Program-made: the position numbers and the translations under genes
The notes under the pieces: model-generated
What the model saw: only the letters and a program-made list of their open reading frames with translations
What the model was told of the DNA's origin: nothing
The model's database searches: none
In this document: piece by piece, positions 41,076 to 52,580 of the stretch
Position numbering within the stretch: the stretch's first letter is position 1
Layout of the letters: the number at the start of each line of letters is the position of its first letter
From: Nematopogon swammerdamellus
Lineage: Eukaryota; Arthropoda; Insecta; Lepidoptera; Adelidae
Assembly (NCBI GenBank): GCA_946902875.1
Contig: OX336343.1
Coordinates: 16,043,596-16,107,595 of the forward strand
Direction: 5' to 3'
Length of the DNA stretch: 64,000 nucleotides

Positions 41076-41443
41076 AGGCGGCTACTGACACACCTACCGC
41101 AGGGGCAATTTCAGGCGCACGGTGGTCGGGGCAATTTAGGGGTTGTCTCTACACACATGCCTGCCTGCCGTTCAGTATGAGAGTGAACGTCTCGCTGAAC
41201 ATACGCGTTGAGAGTGGTGCCAGTATTATCGAAGCCTCAAGTCCCAATCGCGCTACACACGCGACAACGCGGCAGGGCGGCAGGGCAGATCTAGGGTTCT
41301 AGGAAGGTCTCGCGCCCCTGCCGCCCTGCCGCAGGGCCAATCTAGAAAATTGCCCCTGCTTGTCTATACACATCACAATCAAGGAGTCAATCAAGGAGGC
41401 AATCCCGAGATTGCCCCTGCGGCAGGTGTGTCAGTAGCCGCCT
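41076..41443. mobile_element. Harbinger-like MITE with TAA flanks
   Basis: aggcggctactgacacacct at the left is the inverse of aggtgtgtcagtagccgcct at the right, and the arms continue into ggggcaatt. TAA flanks both ends (41073-41075, 41444-41446), the 3-bp duplication size of PIF/Harbinger. The interior is GC-rich (ctgccgccctgccgcag). Confidence 0.75.
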
Positions 41444-41457
41444 TAATCTGACTAGCA

Positions 41458-42200
41458 TCTCTTTGTAGTAAGCACCTGACAGTTAACTTTTTTTTTCTTA
41501 CGAAAAGGCAAGTGTGTCCATATAGCCATATGTCTTGTTCTTTCATTCTTCACCTAATTTTCATTTTTTGCACCTCGTTAACAGGAGCATAAAGGACCAC
41601 AAAACACTGTTATTAGAAAAGACTTCCTGCGGAAATCAAAACTGGATCCAAAAATAAAAAAATTAAATTTGACGAAAAATATTTCATACAAAATGGCGAC
41701 TTCCGCGAATTTATTTTCCAAAGCCACTTAGGATTGCCTCTTCTCCGGCGCTGCGGGAAGTGCAGCCTCACCGTCCTTGCGTAACACAGCGCAGGCACCC
41801 ATGCTCGCCTCCGCAGCTTCGGCTTTTTGGTCGCCTTTGGCGACCAGCCTTAGCCGCTCCGGCTCACACGGGTGCCTGCGCTTTGTTACGGCGAACGGAG
41901 GCTGCACTCCCTCCGCGCCTCCGGCTTATAAAAACACTCTAGGGAATAGCCACACTAACAGGTTATGTCGGGGCGGTGGATTTAGTTTTTCCGCAAAGTA
42001 TGTATGTATGTATAATTACCCCCATTATCCTTTCAAACGTTGTCAACACATATCTTATCTATACACCATTCTGTACGACGAACAACGAACTTGCTTCGCT
42101 TTTCTACTTTCGTTTTAAGCGTTGTGCGTGGCAAGGCAAGCGCGTAGTATGGTAATTTTTTTCCAGTAGTGCCAGCTGTCAGGTGCTTACTACAAAGAGA
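41458..42200. mobile_element. TIR element with ~28-bp inverted ends
   Basis: tctctttgtagtaagcacct at the left is mirrored by aggtgcttactacaaagaga at the right. The inside carries an inverted repeat around gtaacacagcgcaggcaccc / gggtgcctgcgctttgttac. The 41722-41985 part recurs reversed at 56316-56570. Target duplication is not clear. Confidence 0.65.
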
Positions 42201-42575
42201 CACTTGTTTAATCTGTGGTTCGTTCGTACAGAAATTATAATCTGTGGTTCGTTCGTTTGTAATTGTGTAATATTTATTCTCTGTTTGATTGCTTGCGTTC
42301 GTTCGTTGTTCGTGTGGTGAGTGGTGTGTGGGTTGGGTGGAGTGGAGGGGAGCAGCAAGCAGCAAGGTCGTCCTTTGTGTTGTGTATTTCAATTTCTTCG
42401 TGTTGTGTTTGTTTAGCAAAGTCGCGCTTCGCACGTATCGCGTTCGATCAGACCAATTTTTCTAATACTGTGAAGTGAATTGTACAGTGAGTGAACCCGT
42501 GCTCGGATCGTGTCCTGTGTTTATAAAACTAGATTGTAGTGCGGTGTAAGTGCTAGGGTCGCTGCTGTCGGTGGG

Positions 42576-45500
42576 ATGAGTCTGGTTGGCTCTGGGGGTG
42601 CGGAGGGCGCGGGTGGACTGTTCGTACAGTTCAATCAGGACTGCACGTAAGTTCCCCCTATCGTTGCACTCTTCATACCTATGCAATGAATGAATGAGGC
42701 GCATTGCCAATTATTCGCATAGCAGCATCGATTATCTGACGGACATTCCTAATTTGTCTTTATACCTATACCTAAGTTTAACCCTTCCGCTACTACTTGA
42801 GAAAGTACAGAAGTATAGATATACTGTTTATTCACCTTGTGGTTCACAAATGACTTGCATGTGTTTTATGAATTATTTTACAATTATGTAGAATCAGGGG
42901 CGCCGACTTTTAGAAATCCTCGTGGGTGCTCATGCAATTTTTTTTTAGTTTATCCACTTGTTTTATGATATAGGATAGGAGAGAAGAAAAGAAGATAAGA
43001 TCAGCGTGTTGCTGTCCACTGCTGGACATACGCTTCTCCAATTTTTCTCTAATTCTCCCGGCACCCGGCAGCATGGATTCGCAAAATATTCAAACAATGT
43101 TTTACATTTCAGGCTGCATTTACACATTTGCACCAATGTACACACGCATGTAGTGCTCCTATATTCTATTGCATGGTATAGAATACAGTGGGTGGCCAAA
43201 TTATTATACTCACCACACTTAATGTCATAGTTATCAATACAAATTTGCTCTTGGGAAAAAAAATTCCACCTCCTAAACCTTTGAACCTAAACTATTGCAA
43301 CTAGGTATTTTTTATTACTGATATATTTGGCATACACCTACGTTACCATTTTCAACCTATGAACATCGACTTAACTTAGAGACAAAGTAGAAAATCGAAA
43401 TGTTTTAATTCTATACATAAATTATTTAAATGATATGAAAATAAATAATCGGTATTTATAAATTTGTCTCCAAGTTAAGCCGACTTTCATTGGATTAAGG
43501 TGTAAATGTAGGTTTATGGCAAATATATCAGTAATAAAAAATACCTAGTTGCAATAGTTTAGGTTCAAAGGTTTAGGAGGTGGCATTTTTTTTCCAAGAT
43601 CAAATTTGTATTGATTACTATGACATTAAGTGTGGTGAGTCTAATAATTTGGCCACCCACTGTAATATAGGAGGCTATTCGCCGCGTCACTCGTGCGAAT
43701 GTGTAGGTAAATGCGGCCGTTCAAAGGCTTGTAGGAAGGAAATAAGGCACTTTTATCGTAGCTCAAATTCGATTACTGATCACTTTTTAAATCTATTGTC
43801 GTGGGTGCTCAGCACCCACTACTCACCGCTCGTGGGTGCTGGAGCCCCCGAGCACCCACGGAGTCGGCGCCTATGATGTAGATACTTTCTACAGTCATAG
43901 ATTTATAGTTAAAAAGGGAACGAAATCGTCAAAATGTTGTAAAATAAGTGAGTCCCTATTTGCGGGGTGTGGTGGGAAGGTGATGCTTACGTTGGAGAGC
44001 GCCGCGACAAACCTTTGCAAAGAAACAGCGTATAAACACCGAATGCTCGTCTCCGAAGTTGTCTCAATCACCAATGCCATCACTCAGTCTATCTTATATA
44101 AATGTCTATGGTGGCAGCCAACTATAAATATTTTTATGCTAAAACTAAAGGGGGGGGGGGGGGGGGGGGGGGATTGGTATAGCGGGGGTTAGATCGAATA
44201 TTGCTGGTATGCTTATTGTGTAGGCCGAGATGAAAGATGAATTATAGTGAAAGAATTGCTTGCCGGAAATGCGTAGTTTCAGAGAAAAAAAATTATCCCA
44301 TACAAAATTAATTTTTTATACAAAAGAAAAAAAAATGCATTTAAAAAAAATTCAAATCTAAAATCTAAAATTCTAGATGTAGCCGGATCTGTTGGCCAAC
44401 TAGTGCATTAATGACGCGACCACACGACAGAGCGGACGTGTCGTTCCATACAAAGCGCAAGCTCTCCGCCATACAAATGCAATACACGAACTGACCGCCC
44501 GATTAGTTGACCTACTAGTTGCGCGGGCGAATCGTAAAATCGCCGCACCCACACAAGCATGTGTTGCAATAGGTATTTCCTCTCGCACATTGAAACAATC
44601 AAGATTTGTGGAGGAGCGTTCATTTTTAGAATAGACGATCTCTACCTACTTAAGTGATTTTGATGTGTGTTGAATGTAGAGGAAGATACACTAATAGGTG
44701 ACATACCATATAAACACAGATGTAGGGTCTACCAAGTTATAATTTGATCATGATCATTGAATTTCAAAATTTCATTGCTCACTTCATGAATTAATAAAAA
44801 CTTAATTTTGTAACTGTTACTTTAACATTTATTTAAGTGGGAAATGTGCCGTGGTAGGTACTACGTAGGTACCGATGATGTACATGTACGTACAAGTAAG
44901 TACCAGCTGACACAGATGACACATTCTGTTTTCCACATAATCGTTATCTTTCATAGTCAACACAGCCATGTGAACTGATTTCTTATCTAATAATGCTATC
45001 TAGGTCCTTCCAAGGTTGTTAAAGGTTAGAGTTAGACGAAAGTGATAGGTTTCGAATACTACGTATAAAAATAGGGGTGAATTTATTTATTAAACAGCAA
45101 AAAAACCATTACATAATAGACAATAAACTAAAAATTATAATATATAAAATATCTCATTTAACCTGTCCCCGAAATAACTACGAAGGGTACCTAAAACACT
45201 CGCTGCATTTCCACGCTGGATAGCAAGGGCTATCCGTTGCCTGAGGAATGTTTCGCAGTTAGGTACTCCTGACATTTCTGATAATTTTAAAATTAAGTTG
45301 AAAATAGGACATGCATTATTACAGATTTTTTCCTTTTTTCTGTACTTGGTCAGAATACAACCGACAGATCGGCAAGCTGACATTCATCAGTAGTTGAATA
45401 ATTGAAATTGGTCGTGTATGGTAAATTGACAGTTTCATCTAGCATTCTCACGATATTTACTATGACGATGTGGTGAGGAGCTCTTCCTTTCAGTCTGGTA

Positions 45501-46685
45501 TAAACTTACCTACGAACCATCAACCTAGTTGCCAGCTTGTTCGGGTGTCTTTCGATAGCTTTTATGATTATTAAAATAATTCATTCTAATTATATATCAA
45601 ATTTTTATCTTAAATACATCTAGGCATCTCCGCTACCCGCCCCGCCCTCGATAAATTAGTTATACACTCACTTGTTAAAAAAACCCTGAAGTTGATTACC
45701 CACATCCGGGCACTTCAGCGGTATGTGAACACTCTGCATGTATGTGCATAGTAGCTGTTTCTCGCGGCTTCGCTTCGCATAAATAATAATCCTGTAATCA
45801 TCCTTAGGTGTGCAAATTCACATGGGGGTTTCACCGAATACATTAGGGAATACCCCACGTGAATTGATTTAATAGTTCTCGACTTAGATGCAAAAATAAA
45901 ATCACGACGGTGCATAGATACACAGTCCGCACGCGAGCTCCGAGGAATCAGTATTTGTGGAAATTAGTTTATTATAGAATTTGTATAGAATTTTTATGGA
46001 GATTCACATTTTGTGATGATTATACTATACTAGGCGAGTAATACTTACAAATGTATAATATTAAAATTCTACACAAATTCTATAATAAATTAATTTCCAC
46101 AAATACCGATTCCTCGGAGTTCACGCGCGGACTGTACCTAGGTTGTTACAGATTATATTAATATACAAGGTCTTTCAAAATTAGTTCATAGTACGCTAAG
46201 GGGGGGGGGGGGGGGGGGGGGGGGCGTTCTGTATCGAAAATAGGTCACTTTTGAAGTGACACTTTTACCAACTTACACGTGTTACATCATAATGGTAACG
46301 AAGACTTTTTTGTTACTGTTATGAAACTGCATCGATTAGGCTATAAAAATCAACCATCAATTTTTTTATTTAAATACATAAAAAAATATTTTACATAAAA
46401 AAAAAGCCCAAGGTCCAAAACATTTTAATATAGGTTTTACTCCCTATATGATACAGAACCCCCCCTTAGCGTACTATGAACTAATTTTGAAACACCTAAT
46501 TAATGTGTTGGTGGCTGGTGTAGGTCCCTGGTAGCGGGCAGCAGCGTCGGATACCACCTGTACTCGCTGTCTGCGGACGATGTGCTGGACGAGATCTACG
46601 CCAGCAAGACGGGCCACGATGTCTGCCTCGTGGACCGGCTCTTCAGCAGCTCGTTGGTTGCTGTTGTCACCCTCTCCGCTCCCAG
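42576..46685 (+). CDS. Atg18: Atg18/WIPI2 beta-propeller autophagy protein, first two coding exons (partial)
   Basis: WIPI/Atg18 proteins bind PI3P on the forming autophagosome and recruit the ATG16L1 or ATG2 machinery. Exon 1 is 42576-42646 (MSLVGSGGAEGAGGLFVQFN then QDCT), with donor gtaagt. Exon 2 is 46524-46685, giving SLVAGSSVGYHLYSLSADD, DEIYASKTGHDVCLVDRLF and SSSLVAVVTLSAPR before a GT donor. The phases agree (2 then 1), giving 77 codons plus two bases. The order matches blade 1 of WIPI2 (FNQDNTSLAVGS, DVCIVERLFSSSLVAIV). The lipid-binding FRRG loop and the rest of the propeller should lie downstream, but no continuing exon is recognised up to 64000. The upstream bases 42206-42575 are the likely promoter and 5' UTR. 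Confidence 0.85.
42895..43875. mobile_element. hAT-like element carrying a nested MITE
   Basis: caggggcgccgac at the left mirrors gtcggcgcctatg at the right, with further inverted gtgggtgctc blocks. Flanks read tgtagaat and atgtagat, an imperfect 8-bp duplication. It lies in intron 1 of the Atg18 gene and contains the palindromic MITE at 43186-43662. Confidence 0.6.
43186..43662. mobile_element. TA-flanked palindromic MITE, family F
   Basis: cagtgggtggccaaattatt at the left and aataatttggccacccactg at the right are inverse, and pairing continues for about 180 bp each side (aaacctttgaacctaaacta / tagtttaggttcaaaggttt). TA flanks at 43184-43185 and 43663-43664. A second copy is at 54588-55014. 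Confidence 0.85.
44149..44330. mobile_element. One-arm relative of the 34546-35080 MITE
   Basis: A G tract (about 44151-44171) is followed by ggattggtatagcgggggtt and an arm with ttgtgtaggccgagatgaaa and gccggaaatgcgtagtttc, matching the arms at 34.6 and 35.0 kb. No second arm is visible. Confidence 0.6.
45922..46135. mobile_element. Small MITE with ~70-bp inverted ends
   Basis: acagtccgcacgcgagctcc...tttgtggaaattagttta is mirrored by taaattaatttccacaaata...cacgcgcggactgt. No ORF. Target duplication is not clear. Confidence 0.7.
46168..46497. mobile_element. MITE with G-tract inside its inverted ends
   Basis: aattagttcatagtacgcta plus a run of ~24 G at the left; cccccccttagcgtactatg then aactaatttt at the right. 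The 330-bp element ends only about 27 bp before the Atg18 exon 2 acceptor. Confidence 0.75.
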
Positions 46686-46830
46686 GTCTGTCTCTATGTA
46701 CACATTACCTACTCTATCAATAAAATGTTTACAACAACGTTTATTACAACACTTCAATAAAGAAAGGAGAAGTGTAATTTTTTTATTTTCTCTTAAAAGT
46801 ATAATACAATTTAAAACACATATCCATAAT

Positions 46831-48445
46831 AGAAGGAAGGGGTGGATCTAAGCTTGCGATGGCTTCACCGAACATATCCGGGCCCATCGGCAGTAGAGGA
46901 GGGTATTAATCGAGGCCGGGACTAGCGAGTGGCCACTCTAAATTTCCCGCGCATGCTTCACGTTTCGGCTCGCTTCAAGCCTTCGTCAGCTAGTCTGCGT
47001 TGACTAGGATGCGGGGAAACCACCAGTCCCGCTCTCGACCTCCCTCTCTCTACCTATCCATATTCTGTAGGATGCTTCCAGTGACGTTTTGGAAGCTCTC
47101 TCCATATATGAGCTTAGCGTCGATCTTGGGAGCCCTAGATTCTTGAAGAGACTGTAGAGCGACTTCGCTGGTAGTCCCCTTGCTCCGACTTCCACAGCGA
47201 AGAGATCAGTCTTGAATCTGTTTCTCACAATCCGGTCTACTAAGTTGCAGTACTTGTTAAGTTTGATGTTGTGGTACTTCGGTATGTTACTTTCCCATGG
47301 AACTGTAAGTTCAACAAGTACTACATGCTTTGTCGCTTTTGAGAATATGAGTATATCCGGTCTTAATGCTGTGGTACAGATTTCCGAAGGCATTTGGTAA
47401 TGCTTCTCATGTGTGTCCATCAACAATTCCCAATGCTTTGCTGCTCCCAAAATTGAAGAAGGGTTAGTCCTATCTTTGGGCAGCTTATTGGCTCCAGGTT
47501 TCACAAAGTTGACCTTCTGGAAGCCGCTACTGGTTTGCCCTTTCCTGGTCCGTGCAATTGACAGGTTGATGGCCTCTCTGATGATTTGGAGGACTTTATC
47601 ATGACGGTAGGAATACTGGCCTCGCTCTTCTAGTATTTTGCATCCGCATAACAAATGTTTGGCCGTGCCTACGAACTCCTTACATGACGGGCATAGTCTA
47701 TTTGTAGATTTCCCCCATCTAACTAGGTTACTCGGGTCGGGGAGAGTAAGCTGGAATGCATTTAAGTAGAACTTAAGCAGCTCAGGGGACCAGTTGTATA
47801 TTATGGATTTCCACTTCAATGCAGGAGGGATGCAGAAGTCGCCCACTGTTAGCCAATCATTCTGCATTTCTAGGTTTAAGGCGTGAAGTTTGAAGCCTTG
47901 TTCCATGTCCTCCTGAGCAAAACCTTTCAGTATTTCTTTATCAGACTTTGCTGTTTCTATGCCCAATCCAGATCTATTGGTGCGTGTACCAACTTGGAAT
48001 GATTTGTAGAAGTCGAGTCTCGATTCCAGTTCATCTGATAGTGATGTGTTGGGTAAGACTTGAATAGCGCTATCATTGGAGTCTTTGAGTATACATCATT
48101 TGGCTATTCTCGCGAGAAATGGCCATGAAAGTTTTGATGTCAGGTAGTTATCGTAAATCCATGCCTTTTGTGTACCCAGGAGGGGAAGATTGTCAGTTTG
48201 GCGGAGGCTCTCTTCGAAAAGTTGGACATTATCATCAGTAGGATGCTCCTTTCCTCTGCTGGTGATCCTTTTGCCCAAGAATTTAAAAGGAGCTTCATCA
48301 GCCACGGTTGCGATTGGTTTTCCGGCTACTGTCAGACCTGGATTGCTCGAGGTAAACTTTGAACCTTTCCTGGTTAAGCTCAAACAGTAGCACTTCGCTG
48401 GTTTTATCTTCATCCCTTTGGTCCATTTTCGCTTTGCATTTTTTT
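46831..48445 (-). pseudogene. RLE-type LINE (R2-like), 5'-truncated
   Basis: Minus-strand ORF 47966-47004 (320 codons) carries a zinc knuckle CPSCKEFVGTAKHLLCGC (CX2CX8HX4C), YRHDKVLQIIREAI, and the restriction-like endonuclease core RPDILIFSKATKHVVLVELT then KLNKYCNLVDRI. Upstream, 48413-48096 encodes the reverse transcriptase thumb (MKIKPAKCYCLSLTRKG, APFKFLGKRI). One in-frame TGA at about 48096 separates the two halves. The 3' UTR (46831-47000) is shared with 10531-10700. It lies downstream of Atg18 exon 2, in antisense. Confidence 0.8.
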
Positions 48446-48479
48446 ATTAGAAAAATGTTAGAAGGAAGTGGTACACTTG

Positions 48480-48995
48480 GTGGTACAAAGCATACACTTT
48501 TTGAAACCAAAAAGTGTATGCGCGCGCGCCATCTATGGGAACCCCCGTGAGTTTTTTACTTTTTCTTATTTTCATTATTTTTTGTTATATCAGCCATAAT
48601 AACACATTTTCTGTGAACATTTCAACGGGCTACCAAATTACGGTTCAAGAGATACAGACCTCGGACAGACGGACGGACAGACAAGCGGCGGGTGGCCGAG
48701 TGGTTTGGGCATTGGCTTCAAATGCGAGAGGTGCGAGGTTCGAATCCGGTCGGCGTGTAACAATGAGTTTTTTTCTGACGAAAAAATTTACGTGTATGCA
48801 TACCTACACCTGCTGCTGCCGCATAGCAGCCTCGGCTGTGTTCTCCTCTAGTCTAGTATAGCCAGCAATCCAGGGAAGTCTCCGGTATGGCACCTACCTT
48901 CTCGGAGGTGATATTGGCTGGTCGGAGCATGCGCTTTGGCCCCTCCGGCTCAGCCACCCATACCGGATTACATAAAAAAAAAAGACAGACGGACG

Positions 48996-49030
<35 letters not shown>

Positions 49031-49090
49031 GGCGTAGGCTTAGTAATAGGGTCCCGTACCGGATACGGAACCCTAAAAACAAAAAAAAAA
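48480..49090 (+). repeat. Lepidopteran 3'-end repeat with GACA microsatellite, split by a SINE
   Basis: Motifs ctgtgaacatttcaacgggc, ggttcaagagatacagacct, (gacg/gaca)n and gtaatagggtcccgtaccgg...ggaaccctaaaaa occur in this order, typical of a common LINE tail in moths. The family B SINE (48684-48983) is inserted in the (gaca)n part. Confidence 0.6.
48684..48983 (+). mobile_element. SINE family B, full copy
   Basis: agcggcgggtggccgagtgg, B-box-like gaggttcgaatccggtcgg, body with agtttttttctgacgaaaaa, then tgatattggctggtcggagc, ending ggattacat plus A10. The target site is gacagacggacgga-like on both sides. Confidence 0.8.
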
Positions 49091-49092
49091 GA

Positions 49093-49150
49093 ATTCGCAA
49101 AAGTGAGATTCGAACCAACGTCACTAGATTGAAAAGCGAAGCGTAAACCA
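49093..49150 (-). mobile_element. tRNA-like SINE head
   Basis: On the minus strand, tagctgaatggtttacgctt and gttggttcgaatctc are A-box and B-box-like. The acceptor stem does not pair. Confidence 0.4.
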
Positions 49151-49654
49151 TTCAGCTATGAAACTTACCGTAACTAGTGCGAATTTCGCTATCTTAATCA
49201 CGGAGGTAAAACAAACCGACTTATAGAAAACGTGAATCGCCCCATCTCGCTCTGCATTCTTTTAATTGGATATAGATGTCTCGTCCGGCGCCATTTATCA
49301 GAGCCTCAGCTGCTCCCTACATCCAAAGCCTCCAAGGTCAACCTGTTGTCTTTACGCTTGGTGAAGCGATATCAAAATAAGCTATTCGTCGCCGCACCGG
49401 ACCGGGGTGAGTCACCATATGCCATGCCGTACGTGACACGTCACACGTCACGTCTGTGTGTGTGTGCGTGCTGTGTTGGTGGTGTTGATGCACTAACACA
49501 TCTTTAACGTATTTCGTCGCGCGCGTCGCACCAGCCGCCTCCGCCTCCTCCGCTCCGCCGCGCTAATATTGTGATCAGTTCGGATCGGATATACTTGACT
49601 TTTTTAAGTTTTCTTTCTTGATATTTTGAAATGTTTTTTTTTTCTTTACTTTCA

Positions 49655-49709
49655 AGATAATTAAGTGAGGCGGTGCTTCACTTGCTTCACCTGGGGAACC
49701 GCCACTGCA
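49655..49709 (-). mobile_element. Partial relative of the 6811-7028 hAT-like MITE
   Basis: Read on the minus strand, cagtggcggttccccaggtg, aagcaagtgaag and cctcacttaattatcttgaa match 6811-6880. The other end is not found. Confidence 0.6.
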
Positions 49710-49749
49710 TAATGGTCAGAAAAGTATATGCTCTAAATTTGCTCATGTA

Positions 49750-50155
49750 TAAATTTTTATGGTAAACACGACGTGTGGCATCGTTTTACCTACACGTAGG
49801 TGTCTAACAATGCCCATGGACGTTCTGTGATGCACGGGGATTTGGAATGCCATGCCGGCCTGATGAGAGCCTTTTCGCATCCCTTTTGAAAAACCCCAGT
49901 ATCTACTTGGGTGGATATAGGCCGACGGGGAGTGCGTTCCACATTTTCTCGGTTTTGTAAATAAATGACCCACCGAACTGGTTGGTTACCAATTGTGTGG
50001 GGGTCACATTTTATGCCCGATAGGCGTAGTGCGAACGTGGAATTGGGACGATGGAATTTAATTCATAGGATTTCTTGCTCTGTAGAACTCAATTTCTGCA
50101 CTGAGAGAATGAACAGTTCGTTGTGTGTTATGTAGGACATTATTATTCTAAAGTG
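49750..50155 (-). pseudogene. LINE ORF C-terminal fragment
   Basis: Minus-strand translation gives FGGSFIYKTEKMWNALPVGL, then after a stop ILGFFKRDAKRLSSG, the usual W-N-LP...FKR ending of reverse transcriptase ORFs. It is interrupted by stops and frameshifts. Confidence 0.55.
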
Positions 50156-50159
50156 GCTG

Positions 50160-52380
50160 TGTGTCATGTTGAACACTCACATACAATTTTGAGTCTACTC
50201 GCAAACTTGGAACATCAGCAACAGCTGATGCAAAATTGCAAGTTGATAGGAGTTTAAAAGTAAGACAGTAAAATGATGAGAAACCACCAGCAGAGAGCTT
50301 GTTTATGATAAATTGCCATAAGGTTTAAACAACTACATTTTATGGAACACAAAATCTCCATGTGCATAAGCAGATCACAAACAACTCCAAATGCAAATTC
50401 CAATTCCAAATGCGTTGATTGTGAAGAAGAGAGGGTTTTATTTTCTTAAGTTAGGGTACGTACCGATGTTGACCGATTTTGTGCTAATTTTGGACCCTCC
50501 CCTCCCCCCCCCCCCCCCTGTGACCACGCGTGGTATCTTGACTAACCCCCGAAATAACATTTTAAAAAAAGAAGTGAATTGAGCAATCCATGTTTTATTC
50601 ATAATTATTGGTCTGGTCTGGTCAGTCATAATTTGTTTCATAAAAATACAACAACCGGTAAGAAAGGAGTCACCTTTATCACAAATGCAGCTTTATTTTT
50701 TATAAAGTCGTTTAAGTATTATTGTTGAGGGGCCAACAAAAATTCAGAAACTATTTTCCATAATTGTTGTTTAGATATTCTCAAATTGTACATTAGACTC
50801 GTTTATGAATCACCACTAGCCAGAAATCTTAAAGTGATGCGCATTTCTGGTGAAATACGTAACACCATTGCGCCATGTTGCGTTTTTTTTTTGCATTCTT
50901 CAAAATCATTTTCAGAAACACGGAAGAAATCGTTTTATCCAAATTGGTGATTGAAAACCTAGAACATCCCCTATACTTATTTATAACTTTTCACAGGTGT
51001 GCATCAATTCGAAAGTACAGATGACCCGGGTTGGTGTTCTGTGTCCCGGGGAGTAGCCTCTTAATAATTCAAAAATTTCAAAAATTTCATCCACTAATCA
51101 TCAATCCATACTAATAATAAATCTGTAAGGTGAGATATTCCGTTTGTAGACTCTGTGTATGATACTAAAACTAAATTGACGATTTTTAGAAATATTTTCT
51201 GTATGTATGAATGTTCCTCCATTACTCTTAAACCGATCATTCGAATTCGATGAAACTTAGTACAAACAAGCACATTTAACTATACGCGACACAGGATATG
51301 TTACGATTAGGTTATAATAAAATTCAGTTCCGATTACGCTAAGATGTGCTCTCATACAAACCAAATTTTTTCCGGCGGTGAAATAAAGGTACGTTAGCAG
51401 GCTTACTTACTTTCTTTTCTTCTTATGTCATTTTATTAACTCTATGGTCAGTTTCGTTCCACACGCTATATCTATTGCTCACAAAAATAATAAATAGATA
51501 GTCACTGACATTTAGAAGCTGGAGGTGAATGTAGCATCGTACAGCTGGTTCGGTACTTCAAGGCCAAATGTTACGTTTCCTTCCTCGGCACTGGGCTATC
51601 TTGAAACTAGTTATTTTTAATTTATTATTTGCGAAATAGAGTTGGTTTCACGGGCGGGATGTTCAGATTTGAACAAAGGAAATTCCCGTACGTTAATTTT
51701 CATGCAGCCTAGAAAATTTTCTATATGTTTGAACCATTACATCCCTAGTTGTGTGCAAACAATGAACAGTGTAGTTTAAAAAAAAATTACACTTACCAAG
51801 CAAATTTTTTTGTTTTTGGGGAGATTCAACCCCCAAAACCCCTCCTCGGCAGGCTTATGGTTTGTTTAGTTCTTGATAACAAACAGATACATGTTTAGTA
51901 TAAAAAGTTGTATATATTCATGCATCAAATGATGCCATCTGATGCAATACAATACCATACATTTGTAATGATAAATTTAGCATTAAATAGATATTGGGTG
52001 GTACGTATCATAGCTATACATAAAATATATAAAAAAACAGAACTAGCACATTGTTTTGATTAAACATCATTTGTTAATTGAATATTTTTTTTTTCATTTA
52101 TAAAATGTGTTTCTATTTTTGTAATTTTTCCTATGATATAACAGTTCAGTTAGTAATGACGTTGAACAGTTGATGAAAATACAGAAAAAAAAATCGGAAA
52201 TTATTTTAGTCGTTTCCTTGGCAAAGGTTCAATGCCACCTGAAAATACGCTGGTGACGTTATCATAGAAGTAGTACCATTGAGATAAGCTTGTGTTGTTT
52301 TTATTGCAGATTTGTTAATGAGTTTCCACTTCCCTATTGATAAGTTACCTTTTTTGCGCATATTTTAATATTGTAAATAG
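50160..52380. other. Non-coding stretch downstream of Atg18 exon 2
   Basis: A+T rich, with a C tract at about 50500-50518 and module G at about 51220-51345. No Atg18 exon or other gene is recognised. Confidence 0.4.
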
Positions 52381-52381
52381 C

Positions 52382-52460
52382 ACCACCTTCTCTGAGGTCA
52401 TATTGACTGGTCGGGGCGTGTGGTTTGATTCAGCCGCCAATATCGGATTATATAAAACTA
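52382..52460 (+). mobile_element. SINE family B, 3' fragment
   Basis: caccttctctgaggtcatat, tgactggtcggggcgtg and a final ggattatataaaa match the last third of the family B copies. Confidence 0.55.
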
Positions 52461-52580
52461 ACTCAATCACTGGTCGGGTCACTTGCTTTATAGATTCTAA
52501 TTGCAAATTAGGTATTTGTGTATAATAACAAAGTAATTCAGTTTGTATATGGTGTAGAAGTGGAGTTATTGCAGAATGCT

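Noticed and set aside
42033..42434. 133-codon Thr/Asn-rich frame upstream of Atg18
   Set aside because: Low-complexity, overlaps a TIR element and the likely 5' UTR on the other strand, no family similarity.
49093..49150. Candidate tRNA gene (minus strand)
   Set aside because: SINE-like; no matching acceptor stem or 3' terminator.
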